Notes: generated by a model from the letters alone, not told the origin. DNA of 64,000 bases from Geosporobacter ferrireducens (GCF_001750685.1 NZ_CP017269.1:1839416-1903415); one strand, 5' to 3'; numbered from the stretch's first letter, positions 24,740-33,767 are shown. Made by a program: numbers and translations.

Positions 24740-26173
24740 ATGGAACAACCATTGGTTCATAATTGTAAGCTTTTTTTTCTCCACCCCTTTATTTATGAAG
24801 ACTCGAAGCATCGTCAAATCGTTCAATCTCTACTATCTCCCCAAAGCCAATGGCAGCTAAAAGTATACCACTCCGTAAAAGAAGAGGACCGGCTCCGCAC
24901 AGAATATTTTCTTCCCCATATTATTAAATTTCTATTTCCCACAATGTATTGCAGTTCGACTGAATATAAGGCAATCAGCCAGCTATCCGTCGCTACCCTG
25001 CAAGAGCTGTCTAGTCTGGATTTTATTATTAAACCGACGATTCTTGACAAATATAGAAACCTTCATCTAAGCAGCCAAAGCTGTCATTATGACTTAATCT
25101 TAAAAAACATCTATCTGAAAGTCTTTACCGGAGGTGTAGGATTTCTTTACTTTGAAGCAGCGCTGGATACTGAAAGCATTACCCTCAATGATGTAATTAC
25201 TGTAAATCAATTATTCCGCCCTATTCGGCCCTTATATCAAGGCTTTTCCATGCCCGATTTAATTCTTAAAAACAGCCATCACCCCATCAGCATCAAGGCT
25301 CTATTGGACGAATTGCTGGCAGAAATCTATCACTCCAAAATATATAGCAGCACTTATAATATTTATATGGACCGTCTACTATATTACACCTATATCTGTT
25401 TAGAGCAAGATTCATTAACTGATAATCAATGGATCTATGAGCGTTTGGATCTTTTAGAAGCCTTGAGAAGTTTGAATCATTTTTACCCGAATCAAGAAAG
25501 TACTCATGTTTTATCTTCCCAGGAACAGGATACAATTTATTATTCAAGACACAAATCCTCAATCTATGGTTTTAGTAAAGAAGGAGGAGTACTGCTGGCA
25601 TCAGACCGTGATCCTTCTGGTAAAATCATTACTGCCAATATAAATGAAGCTTATATCCCAAACTATTTTTCCACCTATTACCTGGATACTTTCCTCCTAG
25701 CTCTTTATCAGCGGATTTCATTGATCAACTATTGTCGCAAGCTCAGTATGATAAAATCTATTCTAAATGATAAAAACCAAATTGAGCATATCCGCTTTGA
25801 GATCTTAAAATTTACGAACACTGCATGGTTCACTCAGATTACCAATGCTGAACTAGGTATGAGTATCTGGAAACACTGGTTTCATCTCTTTGATAATGAT
25901 ATTCTTTATATAGAGGTAAAGCAAGGACTAGATGAGTTAGATGATTTTCTGGAGAACAAGCGTCAAGGTCGCTTTTCCCTCAAACTAGGAATCGTAACCG
26001 CATTGACGATCCCACCCACTCTGATTTTTAGCTATGTAGGCAATCAATTTGAGGATATTCGGCTGCAAAACCTTCTCCATCCGCGATTTATCATCAGTTC
26101 TTTTCTGATTTTTTGCGGCATGATGGGAATTCTTTATATGGTAGATCATTTCTACAGCAGGCCCTATAAATAG
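24740..26173 (+). CDS. CorA-shaped membrane protein of unknown family
   Basis: A 477-residue protein with a long soluble N-terminal part (about 415 residues, helical at its end: YIEVKQGLDELDDFLENKRQ) and two C-terminal membrane helices (LGIVTALTIPPTLIFSYV and IISSFLIFCGMMGILYMV). That layout is CorA-like, but the invariant G-M-N after the first helix is missing (SYVGNQFED instead). I cannot name a family. GGAGG lies 6-8 bases upstream of the ATG. It is monocistronic with its own terminator. Possible roles are a divergent ion channel or a membrane sensor. Confidence 0.6.
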   Translation: MEQPLVHNCKLFFLHPFIYEDSKHRQIVQSLLSPQSQWQLKVYHSVKEEDRLRTEYFLPHIIKFLFPTMYCSSTEYKAISQLSVATLQELSSLDFIIKPTILDKYRNLHLSSQSCHYDLILKNIYLKVFTGGVGFLYFEAALDTESITLNDVITVNQLFRPIRPLYQGFSMPDLILKNSHHPISIKALLDELLAEIYHSKIYSSTYNIYMDRLLYYTYICLEQDSLTDNQWIYERLDLLEALRSLNHFYPNQESTHVLSSQEQDTIYYSRHKSSIYGFSKEGGVLLASDRDPSGKIITANINEAYIPNYFSTYYLDTFLLALYQRISLINYCRKLSMIKSILNDKNQIEHIRFEILKFTNTAWFTQITNAELGMSIWKHWFHLFDNDILYIEVKQGLDELDDFLENKRQGRFSLKLGIVTALTIPPTLIFSYVGNQFEDIRLQNLLHPRFIISSFLIFCGMMGILYMVDHFYSRPYK

Positions 26174-26191
26174 TTCGACCAATTAAAAAGC

Positions 26192-26219
26192 TTGAGGCAG
26201 TTCACAAGGACTGCCTCAA
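26192..26219 (+). terminator. rho-independent terminator
   Basis: A 10-bp stem TTGAGGCAGT / ACTGCCTCAA with an 8-base loop, followed by CGATTATTTTT, 18 bases after the CorA-like gene. Confidence 0.8.
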
Positions 26220-26263
26220 CGATTATTTTTCCATAACATTTCATTGATTTATTCGTGTACCTC

Positions 26264-27988
26264 TTATTCTATGCCATACTTCCATAACCGTTCATAAAGA
26301 CTCGACCGACTAATCTTCAATATTTTTGCCGTTTCAGACCGATTGCCGCCCGTCTGATGCAAACAGTCTAAAATCGCATCTCGCTCGGCATCTGCCAATA
26401 TCTCCTTCAAGTCTTTCCCTTGCTGTGAAAATCGACTCTTCTCTGCCTTTCGCAGATACATAGGCAGGTGTGTCTCTTTGATTTCTCCAGCATAATCCAC
26501 TAAAATAATCGTTCTCTCTAAAACATTCTCCAATTCCCGAACATTTCCTGGCCAATTATATTGACCCAAACGATTCATTGCATCTTGAGAAATACCTGAT
26601 ACATAATTTCCTACTTGTTCTGATATTTTTTCCAGCAAATGTCGGACAATCATTGGGATATCTTCCGGCCTTTCCCGCAGCGAAGGAATTTGGATATTCA
26701 TTACATTCAACCGGTAGTAGAGATCTTCTCGAAACTCTCCTTTTTCAACCATTTCTTCAAGATTTCTATGGGTAGCAGCAATAATCCGAACATCTACCTC
26801 AATATTCTTGACTCCGCCTACTCGCTCAATCTCCTTCTCTTGCAGCACACGCAGCAGTTTTGCCTGCATAGCTAAAGGCATGTCTCCAATCTCATCAAGA
26901 AAGATACTGCCGCCATTGGCAGATTCAAATTTTCCAATTTTTCCGCCTCTCCTTGCACCAGTGAAGGCACCCTCTTCATAGCCAAACAATTCCGATTCTA
27001 GCAGTTCTGCAGGAATTGCAGCACAGTTTATTTTTACAAAGGGCTTTGGCGACCGATAGCTGCAACTATGGATTGCATGGGCAAATAACTCTTTCCCTGT
27101 TCCACTTTCTCCGCGAATCAACACATTCGAATTGGTATGAGCAGCCTTTTCTGCTAAATATTTTGATTCCTGCAATTTTTCGCTAATACCTATAATGTTG
27201 CTGAAACTGTACCGGGCGCTGCTTGCCTGCCCGAGGGCATCCTTATAATAATTTAATTCCTTTTCAATTTTAGTAATTTTAGAAGCCAGTACACTGACTT
27301 CTTTTGGATCCTTAAACATAATTTTTCCAATAGCTCCAGAAACTTGTCCATTCTTTAAAATTGGCATACGCATAACTACGATGTTTTTCCCCCGTATCCG
27401 TTGGATATCTCCTATCTCCTGTTTTCCTGTTGCTGCAACAATATGAAGTCGTGTCCCATCGATAATTTCTGTTACATGCTTTCCAATCACTTCCTCTTTT
27501 TTCACGCCTAAAAATTCTGCATAGGGTTCATTCATCATCGTGATGTAGCCTTTTTTATCTGTAACTACAATCCCTTCATGGGCAAAATCTAAGATCGCTG
27601 CCAGTTCATTGGCAAGCAACTGCTGTTTTTCAAAATAATCTTTAAGCATTTTGGATTTGTCTAAGATCCCTATAAATTGATTGTTTCTATCTATAATCAA
27701 AATCGGTTTTTCGTAGTGCTCTATGGCTTTATCAATCGTATCTTCTTTTGACAAAACAACATAATCTTTAGACGAAAATTCTCCAACTTTCTTATCTATG
27801 CAATAACCCCGGGCTTTTTGAAAAGCAGCCATCATTTGTGCAGAAATAATACCCACAGGCTTATTGGTTTCATCCAGTACAGTGATGAAATCCAGGTTAT
27901 CTTGGCTTAATAAATCAAAAATATCATCTATTTTTTCTTTTTCTTGGACAGTCTGCGATTTCTTGCCAAGATAATCTTTCATTTTCAC
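26264..27988 (-). CDS. sigma-54-dependent activator with CBS pair and PAS domain
   Basis: A 574-residue activator. I start at GTG 27988 (AGGAGG 8 bases upstream); ATG 27982 would be 14 bases away. Residues 1-120 are two CBS repeats ([36 protein letters not shown]), 132-230 a PAS domain ([20 protein letters not shown]), 260-490 the AAA+ domain with Walker A GESGTGKE at 293 and GAFTGA (340-345), which contacts sigma-54, and a Fis-type helix-turn-helix at the end ([20 protein letters not shown]). CBS pairs often bind adenosine nucleotides, so it may sense energy state. Its target promoter was not found in the window. Confidence 0.93.
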   Translation of the reverse strand: MKMKDYLGKKSQTVQEKEKIDDIFDLLSQDNLDFITVLDETNKPVGIISAQMMAAFQKARGYCIDKKVGEFSSKDYVVLSKEDTIDKAIEHYEKPILIIDRNNQFIGILDKSKMLKDYFEKQQLLANELAAILDFAHEGIVVTDKKGYITMMNEPYAEFLGVKKEEVIGKHVTEIIDGTRLHIVAATGKQEIGDIQRIRGKNIVVMRMPILKNGQVSGAIGKIMFKDPKEVSVLASKITKIEKELNYYKDALGQASSARYSFSNIIGISEKLQESKYLAEKAAHTNSNVLIRGESGTGKELFAHAIHSCSYRSPKPFVKINCAAIPAELLESELFGYEEGAFTGARRGGKIGKFESANGGSIFLDEIGDMPLAMQAKLLRVLQEKEIERVGGVKNIEVDVRIIAATHRNLEEMVEKGEFREDLYYRLNVMNIQIPSLRERPEDIPMIVRHLLEKISEQVGNYVSGISQDAMNRLGQYNWPGNVRELENVLERTIILVDYAGEIKETHLPMYLRKAEKSRFSQQGKDLKEILADAERDAILDCLHQTGGNRSETAKILKISRSSLYERLWKYGIE

Positions 27989-28255
27989 GACACTAGCCTC
28001 CTCAAATTCATAAATTTTTTTGATATACTCTATTATACCATAACACTTTTTTCTTATAACACGAGAGAAGTTTTGATCTGCAACAAATGTTGTCAATATT
28101 TGCAAAAGCTAATAAAAACTGTTTCAATAGTTTCATCGGAAAGTGCGAATAATAAAATATAACAAAAGGATTTAATAAGAATTATTATACAGATGAATGC
28201 CCTATAAGTTGATGGGTATACGACCATGGCTTTTATATAAAAAGGAGAGATTATT

Positions 28256-28408
28256 ATGAAAAAGCTGCAGAATAGTATTCTCACACTACTTCTGATAGGC
28301 GTTGTGATCGGTGGCGGTGCGGCTAAAGCTTATACCCATAGTAATGAAAAAGATTTTGTATGCCATCCGCAACTTCCTGCATTTTCTTTAGAATATTGCT
28401 GCCGTTAA
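28256..28408 (+). CDS. small secreted peptide, 50 residues
   Basis: The frame starts MKKLQNSILTLLLIGVVIGG with AAAGGAGAG 7 bases upstream. It has a signal-like hydrophobic core followed by GGAAKAYTHS, where cleavage after an Ala-x-Ala-like site is plausible, leaving about 25 residues with Cys36, Cys48 and Cys49 (ending LEYCCR). No family recognised. It is monocistronic, closed by the 25-bp hairpin before the feo promoter; a link with iron uptake is positional only. Confidence 0.55.
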   Translation: MKKLQNSILTLLLIGVVIGGGAAKAYTHSNEKDFVCHPQLPAFSLEYCCR

Positions 28409-28465
28409 ATCTTATTTGCACTTAAATATTATCCCTGCCTTTTATGACATCTCTGGAAAAGAAGA

Positions 28466-28525
28466 CAATATAAATAATAAAAATATCCTGAATTTTAGCA
28501 CAGGATATTTTTATTATTTATATTG
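28466..28525 (+). terminator. 25-bp perfect hairpin terminator
   Basis: Perfect 25-base arms (28466-28490 and 28501-28525) around a 10-base loop. The right arm runs into the -35 box of the feo promoter at 28523, so termination and initiation signals overlap. Confidence 0.8.
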
Positions 28526-28605
28526 ACAATCATTCTCAATGGGTGTATGCTATTATTGAAACAATGGAAAGTTAAATTTTGCCGTATTGACGAGAATGAT
28601 TTTCA
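28523..28605 (+). promoter_or_regulatory. feo promoter with two Fur-like boxes
   Basis: TTGACA (28523-28528), 17 bases, TATGCT (28546-28551). TGACAATCATTCTCA (28524-28538) matches the 7-1-7 Fur inverted repeat TGATAAT-n-ATTATCA with one mismatch per half and overlaps the -35. A second, weaker copy CGAGAATGATTTTCA is at 28591-28605 in the leader. Iron-dependent repression is the natural reading. Confidence 0.75.
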
Positions 28606-28654
28606 TTTTAATATCATATTAATTATTATTGTTATAGTGAAAGGGGTAAACAAA

Positions 28655-28873
28655 ATGACATTAGACTTAGCAGTAAAAGGTCAGAAAATTGAAGTGATCA
28701 CAATTCCTGATGAAAATATTCGGGCTCAGGCCATAAGATTAGGTATTTATGAAGGCGCAAAGCTGGTCTGCTCAGAAAAACTACCGGCAGGTCCTGTAAT
28801 TCTTCAAAACAGAATGCAGGAAATCGCCATTGGCAGAAATTTAGCAAAAAAAATTGCAATCAAAACAATCTAG
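28655..28873 (+). CDS. feoA: ferrous iron transport protein A
   Basis: A 72-residue SH3-like FeoA domain protein. ATG 28655 has AAAGGGG 9 bases upstream; the open frame extends further left but runs through the promoter. The pattern GQKIEVITIPDENIRAQAIR, then LGIYEGAKLVCSEK and IAIGRNLAKKIAI is that of FeoA, which assists the FeoB transporter at the cytoplasmic face. It is the first gene of feoA-feoB-Cys-rich protein, 25 bases before feoB, with Fur-type control upstream. Confidence 0.92.
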   Translation: MTLDLAVKGQKIEVITIPDENIRAQAIRLGIYEGAKLVCSEKLPAGPVILQNRMQEIAIGRNLAKKIAIKTI

Positions 28874-28898
28874 GAACGATACATAAGGAGGCCCAGCA

Positions 28899-30758
28899 AT
28901 GCATTGTCATAATCCAGTTTGCAATATACCCATCCCGGAAGGAGCACGGAAAATTGTTTTAGCAGGTAATCCTAACGTTGGAAAATCCGTGTTTTTTAAT
29001 GCCCTGACCGGCATGTATGTAGATGTATCAAACTTTCCTGGTACCACCGTCGATATTAGTGTTGGTAGATTTCAAAATGATGTAGTTATGGATACTCCTG
29101 GTGTCTATGGCGTCTCTTCCTTCAATGATGAAGAACGTGTAGCAAGAGATGTGATTCTATATGCAGATGTCATCTTAAATGTAGTAGATGCCGTACACTT
29201 AGAGCGCGACCTGTTTCTGACTCAGCAGCTTATTGATATGGGGATTCCCGTTGTGGTTGCTCTAAATATGATGGATGAAGTTAAGCGAAATGGTCTTCGG
29301 ATTGATATCATAAAATTGTCCCAAGAATTAGGGGTAGAGGTCATTCCTACTACAGCCATCAAAAAGGAAGGTTTTGAAAATATTAAGAAGGCTTTTGATC
29401 GAGCAAAACCAGGAAATGCAATTCCTGATATAAAAGCCTTGGTCAGTACCGTTTCACACCGTGTAGATATCAATGCTGAAGCCCTTCTGGTAGTAGAAGA
29501 AGATGAAAATATACTTGAAAGACACCAGCTTAAAAACGAATACGGCCAACGAGAATATATTTATAAATTGCGTAGAAATCGTATTGATCAAATCGTTGAC
29601 AAGGTAGTTTCGCAGACAAATCAAGGTGCATCTTTTAAAACAAAGCTTGGGCGTTGGATGCTGCAGCCTCTAACGGCTATTCCTATTTTGTTTGTGGCAC
29701 TCTATCTGACCTACCAGTTAATCGGGGTTTTTGTAGCTCAGACGGTCGTAGGCATCACAGAAGAAGTTATTATGGGTGAGTATTATTATAACTTTGTCAT
29801 GGATCTCATGACGCGCTTCGTCGATGAATCTTCCTTCCTAGGAGAATTGCTCATCGGTGAATTTGGTGTACTGACCATGGCTCCCATTTATCTCTTTGGT
29901 CTACTCCTTCCACTGGTAGCAGGATTTTATTTTATCCTCTCCATTATGGAAGACTCAGGTTATTTGCCGAGAATTGCGGCCCTCGTAGATCGCTTGTTAA
30001 CGAATCTTGGGCTGAATGGAAGAGCGATTATTCCAATGATTCTAGGTTTTGGATGTGTTACGATGGCTACGATTACCACCCGATTATTGGGGTCTAAAAG
30101 GGAGCGTTTTATTGCCACCATGCTTTTAGGTCTTGCGATCCCCTGCTCTGCTCAATTGGGTGTTATCATTGGATTGATCGCTCCGCTAGGCGGTAAAATG
30201 GTTTTATTATATAGTATTACAATTTTTATTGTGTTTGTCTTGACTGGAACAATTTTGAATAAACTTATGCCTGGAGAGTCAACTGATCTTTTGATTGACC
30301 TTCCGCCTTTAAGAGTACCCTTGGCTTCAAATGTTTTGAAAAAAACCTATATCAAGTCAAAAATGTTTATCGCTGAAGCTGGTCCACTTTTTGTAGTAGG
30401 CGCTGTTATCGTAACAATTCTACAGTATACCGGTGCCTTAGACAGGATATCTGACTCTTTTGCACCCGTTACTGTAGGCTTTTTGAAACTGCCAAAGGAA
30501 GTAGCGCAAACCTTTATCATGGGCATCATCCGTCGAGATTTTGGCGCTGCTGGTTTAAATGATTTGGCTTCTCAAGGTATTTTAAATCCACTGCAGGTGA
30601 TTGTCTCCCTTGTAGCGATTACACTCTTTGTGCCTTGTATTGCGGCGATCATGGTTATCTTTAAAGAAAGAAGCTGGCAGGAATCTGCTTTGATCTGGGT
30701 AGGAAGCTTTGTAATTTCTTTTCTAACAGCAGGAATATTAGCACAGCTTGTGATGTAA
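28899..30758 (+). CDS. feoB: ferrous iron transport protein B
   Basis: A 619-residue Fe2+ transporter with N-terminal GTPase. G1 is GNPNVGKSVFFNALTG (near 24), G2 lies in SNFPGTTVD, G3 is DTPGVYG and G4 NMMD. The membrane part has two Gate-type repeats (GLNGRAIIPMILGFGCVTMA; IPCSAQLGVIIG), with the conserved Cys in FGCV. Unusually, the N-terminus carries a short Cys/His stretch, MHCHNPVCNIPIPEG, before the GTPase. It is shorter than E. coli FeoB (773), which is normal for clostridial forms. GGAGG precedes the ATG. Confidence 0.95.
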   Translation: MHCHNPVCNIPIPEGARKIVLAGNPNVGKSVFFNALTGMYVDVSNFPGTTVDISVGRFQNDVVMDTPGVYGVSSFNDEERVARDVILYADVILNVVDAVHLERDLFLTQQLIDMGIPVVVALNMMDEVKRNGLRIDIIKLSQELGVEVIPTTAIKKEGFENIKKAFDRAKPGNAIPDIKALVSTVSHRVDINAEALLVVEEDENILERHQLKNEYGQREYIYKLRRNRIDQIVDKVVSQTNQGASFKTKLGRWMLQPLTAIPILFVALYLTYQLIGVFVAQTVVGITEEVIMGEYYYNFVMDLMTRFVDESSFLGELLIGEFGVLTMAPIYLFGLLLPLVAGFYFILSIMEDSGYLPRIAALVDRLLTNLGLNGRAIIPMILGFGCVTMATITTRLLGSKRERFIATMLLGLAIPCSAQLGVIIGLIAPLGGKMVLLYSITIFIVFVLTGTILNKLMPGESTDLLIDLPPLRVPLASNVLKKTYIKSKMFIAEAGPLFVVGAVIVTILQYTGALDRISDSFAPVTVGFLKLPKEVAQTFIMGIIRRDFGAAGLNDLASQGILNPLQVIVSLVAITLFVPCIAAIMVIFKERSWQESALIWVGSFVISFLTAGILAQLVM

Positions 30759-30799
30759 AATAAAATCACATACCTATTCATAGTGGAGGCGTAGTTTCT

Positions 30800-30958
30800 A
30801 TGGAGGTCATTTGTCCTATCTGCGGAAATAAAGTATCTGATGCAGCAAAACAACCGAGATGTCCAAGATGCCATACGATTCTCAAAGAAATTCCTCAATG
30901 CAGTGACTGTAAATCAGGCTGCAACATCAATATGAAAATTACAATTGATGAAAACTAA
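30800..30958 (+). CDS. Cys-rich zinc-ribbon miniprotein of the feo operon
   Basis: A 52-residue frame 41 bases after feoB. It has seven cysteines: CPIC (5-8), CPRC (21-24) plus His25, and CSDCKSGC (34-41). The first two pairs look like a rubredoxin/zinc ribbon knuckle pair; the last group could bind zinc, iron or a cluster. GTGGAGG lies 10 bases before ATG. Small proteins such as FeoC occur after feoB in other bacteria, but this is not a winged-helix FeoC; a similar helper role is inference. The terminator stem begins at its stop codon. Confidence 0.7.
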   Translation: MEVICPICGNKVSDAAKQPRCPRCHTILKEIPQCSDCKSGCNINMKITIDEN

Positions 30959-30986
30959 AGGTTCTGCCCTTCACGGCAGAACCTTT
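30957..30986 (+). terminator. terminator of the feo operon
   Basis: Stem AAAGGTTCTGCC / GGCAGAACCTTT, 12 bp, loop CTTCAC, then TATATTTTTT. The opposite strand can also serve the convergent gene at 30995. Confidence 0.85.
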
Positions 30987-30994
30987 TATATTTT

Positions 30995-32368
30995 TTATCG
31001 TCTTTTTATATTCCAGTATAACACTAAAATGAGGATAACAACACCTCCATTGAATAATAAGAAGGAAGGAAAGAAAAAGGCCTTTGGACCACGGACGCCA
31101 CTTTCATTCTGGATTTCTGATTGGTCTTTCGTTATAGGCGCTTCTGCAGAAGGCAGTTGCATCAATTCATAACTTTCTTTTATTCTTGCAGGCAGGCGAT
31201 TGATTTCACCTAGTCCCCAGAGTCGTAAACTGTTTTGTCCGTTTTCCCGGCGGATAATCTTCTTTAATGTCTGAATGTATTGATCCAATTCACCCGCCTG
31301 CCGATAAACATTTGCCAGTTCATACAAATTGTAATCCTCGGATAAGCCATTGAGTTTTAAGTAGTAAGCAGCGCCTTTATAGTCTCCCTGTTGCTTTAAA
31401 ATCATTCCACGGTAATAGTCCAACAAATTGGCTACCTCAAGGGCATAGGATGCAACTTCAGCATTTTGGCTTTCCTTATACTGATTTGCCTTTTTAATGG
31501 CATCCATAGCTTTTTCATAATCCCCTTTTTCATATGCTTCTATAGCTGCTAAACCCAACTGTCGCAGATGCTGCCCTTCTTTATGCTCCTTAGGCAGATA
31601 ATCCTGATAAAGCAGTACTTCTATTCCCCGGCGCTGCCACTCCTGTCGATAGAGGCCTATATCAAAATCTGGTTCCAATCTATAGAATTCCCAGATAAAG
31701 GACTTGTCTTCCGGATGAATAAACACTTGGACATTTTTATTGCTCTGATAAAGCTCATAATCTAAAATACTAAAATTCTGAGGTGAAACAGGGTCATCAA
31801 AGACAATCGTAATTTTTCCATACTCGATTTCCCCCTTCCAGGTAGCCCCCGTTTTAAGAACATACTGAATCGTTTCTCCTCCGGTGGAGTCATAGGTATT
31901 ATGCATCCAATAGCTATTCACTACCTTCTTGATTTCACCTTTCTTTATTTCCATTTCCCAAACATACCAATTCGGATAGTAAAGCGGATCCACATTATTG
32001 CCTTTCTGCTGTAAACCCTTTCGGACCTCTACGCCTACTTCCTTTTCATCTATATAGGACTTGAACGCATATAAACCAACATCATCATCAAAAGCTTCCC
32101 GGCCTTCTCGTGGCGGAAGGGTTCCATATGCAGGAAATCCCATCAGTAGTTTCTCTGTTTCTCCAGTATTATGAAATAAAAAAGTACACTGAACATAGGA
32201 TTTTCCATCCCTTACATGAATGTCCACCTGCTCACTCATCATTTTTACGTTGGTGTCAAATATAGGATATACTGTCTGCCCGGTGCCCCCCAGTACCGTA
32301 TCATCTGCATAGGCACTGAGCGTACTATGAATCAGTATTAGAAAAAAAAATAGTATGCCCCGTTTCAT
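30995..32368 (-). CDS. secreted, membrane-anchored protein with beta domain and TPR-like repeats
   Basis: A 457-residue protein with a signal peptide (ILFFFLILIHSTLSAYA), an extracytoplasmic beta-rich region (VDIHVRDGKSYVQCTFLFHN and KITIVFDDPVSPQNF), a helical repeat part resembling TPRs (GLAAIEAYEKGDYEKAMDAI; GDYKGAAYYLKL; LANVYRQAGELDQYIQ) and a C-terminal helix (GGVVILILVLYWNIKRR). The tail is type I: outside domain, inside RR. Family not certain (DUF4424-like in layout). It is followed upstream by another envelope protein gene but a hairpin lies between them. Confidence 0.6.
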   Translation of the reverse strand: MKRGILFFFLILIHSTLSAYADDTVLGGTGQTVYPIFDTNVKMMSEQVDIHVRDGKSYVQCTFLFHNTGETEKLLMGFPAYGTLPPREGREAFDDDVGLYAFKSYIDEKEVGVEVRKGLQQKGNNVDPLYYPNWYVWEMEIKKGEIKKVVNSYWMHNTYDSTGGETIQYVLKTGATWKGEIEYGKITIVFDDPVSPQNFSILDYELYQSNKNVQVFIHPEDKSFIWEFYRLEPDFDIGLYRQEWQRRGIEVLLYQDYLPKEHKEGQHLRQLGLAAIEAYEKGDYEKAMDAIKKANQYKESQNAEVASYALEVANLLDYYRGMILKQQGDYKGAAYYLKLNGLSEDYNLYELANVYRQAGELDQYIQTLKKIIRRENGQNSLRLWGLGEINRLPARIKESYELMQLPSAEAPITKDQSEIQNESGVRGPKAFFFPSFLLFNGGVVILILVLYWNIKRR

Positions 32369-32411
32369 TCTTATCTTCCCCTCTCCGCGCTACTAGTCAT
32401 CTTTATAAAAA

Positions 32412-32434
32412 AAGAACCTGATCACCCGGTTCTT
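32412..32434 (-). terminator. small terminator hairpin
   Basis: AAGAACC / GGTTCTT, 7-bp stem with a 9-base loop, overlapping the stop codon of the minus-strand gene at 32433 and followed by a T run on that strand. Confidence 0.65.
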
Positions 32435-33020
32435 ATTGGCTAAATTGAGCAGCAAAATACCACTTGTTATTTTCTTTTACCAGCTTCAATCGATAGCTGT
32501 TATTTCCATTGCTATACATCTCCGTTATATCTATAAGAGCCAGTTCTTCCCCATCCAGTATCGGCTTAGAGAATTGAATCGCTTCAAAGGAACCCAGTCC
32601 TTGATCCGAAATTCCCTTTATCCGCAAAGGTCCATATCCCTCCGGTATATTTCTACGGTATCCTTCGCTAGCCAACTGATAAACCATCTTGGATGCCTCT
32701 TTTGGCGAAATGCTTCCTCTGCAGCTCTTTTCAATCAGTGTTCCCCATGTTTCCATGAAAACTTCTACATTATGTATTTCCGGGATAGAAAAAGGTTCTT
32801 CTGCAATTGCTTCCTCCATATCGGGAGTTACAGCGTTCTCCACAGCATCTTCCTGTGACGCTGAATCTGCTTGTATGGAAGCGTCCTCCGCTACAGTCCG
32901 AATACTTTCAGCACTAGCCCTGTTACTTAAATAATATCCTCCAAAAATTCCTACCGCACCACCCAGCACAATTACCGTTGCAATAACAATGATTCCTACA
33001 GCAGCCTTTTCACCTTTCAT
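32433..33020 (-). CDS. membrane-anchored hypothetical protein
   Basis: A 195-residue protein starting MKGEKAAVGIIVIATVIVLG at 33020, chosen for AGAGGAG 6 bases upstream. One N-terminal helix is followed by an acidic low-complexity linker (ASIQADSASQEDAVENAV) and a compact C-terminal domain (MYSNGNNSYRLKLVKENNKW ends in YFAAQFSQ) that resembles the NTF2-like/DUF4878 pattern of lipoprotein-associated domains. Extracytoplasmic; function unknown. Confidence 0.6.
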   Translation of the reverse strand: MKGEKAAVGIIVIATVIVLGGAVGIFGGYYLSNRASAESIRTVAEDASIQADSASQEDAVENAVTPDMEEAIAEEPFSIPEIHNVEVFMETWGTLIEKSCRGSISPKEASKMVYQLASEGYRRNIPEGYGPLRIKGISDQGLGSFEAIQFSKPILDGEELALIDITEMYSNGNNSYRLKLVKENNKWYFAAQFSQ

Positions 33021-33187
33021 GACAGTCTCCTCTTCTGATGGATAATGATTCATTTTTTATATGTACGCGAGATTTTGGCTACATATATTCTTATTGTAAC
33101 ATGGGTTTTATAGTATTTTCATCTGTTTCTTTTTAAAAAAGTTGAATTTTTTAAGAATAGGTATTCTCTCCTATGTCAAAAAAAGAA

Positions 33188-33210
33188 ACATCGGGGCATA
33201 ACCCCGATGT
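33188..33210 (-). terminator. rho-independent terminator
   Basis: ACATCGGGG / CCCCGATGT, 9-bp stem, loop CATAA, just beyond the holin-like gene stop; the minus strand continues TTTCTTTTTTT. Confidence 0.85.
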
Positions 33211-33215
33211 CTTGA

Positions 33216-33581
33216 TTACATCACTTGTCTTCCCGGAATAATCATATTGATAATTCCGATGGCTAATGCTGCAAGGACTGCTCCAAGCCAATTTACGAAT
33301 ACTCCTTGAATCAAAACGCCAGTTAAATAAATAATCAGTGCGGATACAAGGAATCCTGTAATTCCTCTACCAAAAGGTGTCGCGTCAAAGCCTGTAAACC
33401 ATTCGATCAAATAATCAATAACACCTATGGCAATTGCCGCAAACAACAGCGGTACAAAGCCTGTTATGGAGAAATAAGGTGTGAAAAATGCTGCTACTGC
33501 CAGCACAATCATCGATACCAAAATTCTAATGACCATGCCGCCAAAACCTATTTCTCGTCGTTCTCTTCTTTTCTCTTCCAT
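33216..33581 (-). CDS. small four-helix membrane protein (holin-4/YvlD-like)
   Basis: A 121-residue protein; start MEEKRRERREIGFGG at 33581 with GGAGG upstream (the frame extends 38 codons further without support). After a charged N-terminus come four hydrophobic segments with the sequence AIAIGVIDYLIEWFTG, GFLVSALIIYLTG and GIINMIIPGRQVM, resembling the phage holin family 4 superfamily (PF04020/YvlD), which despite its name is mostly chromosomal. No phage genes are near. Confidence 0.65.
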   Translation of the reverse strand: MEEKRRERREIGFGGMVIRILVSMIVLAVAAFFTPYFSITGFVPLLFAAIAIGVIDYLIEWFTGFDATPFGRGITGFLVSALIIYLTGVLIQGVFVNWLGAVLAALAIGIINMIIPGRQVM

Positions 33582-33767
33582 TCTAAACACCTCCAATTTC
33601 CTTATGATTACATTATTTACAATCAAAGGTGGTTTTATGTATGCAATCTTATATTTTGATAGATTTAGAGAATTTGTAGATACTAAGACTATCAAATTAT
33701 TTGATTAGTAACGCAGCTCTGGTGGTACATATAGGATAGACAGAGCTAATTTTAGGGAGTGATTATA

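Noticed and set aside
26264-28105. Longer 613-residue form of the sigma-54 activator
   Set aside because: The extra N-terminal 39 residues lack similarity to the CBS fold and lie upstream of the only good ribosome site (AGGAGG before GTG 27988).
28093-28284. Minus-strand 63-residue frame upstream of the sigma-54 activator
   Set aside because: Overlaps the secreted peptide's promoter and ribosome site on the other strand and has no supported start.
33216-33581. Holin-like protein as a sign of prophage
   Set aside because: PF04020-type proteins are common chromosomal membrane proteins; no other phage genes are near.
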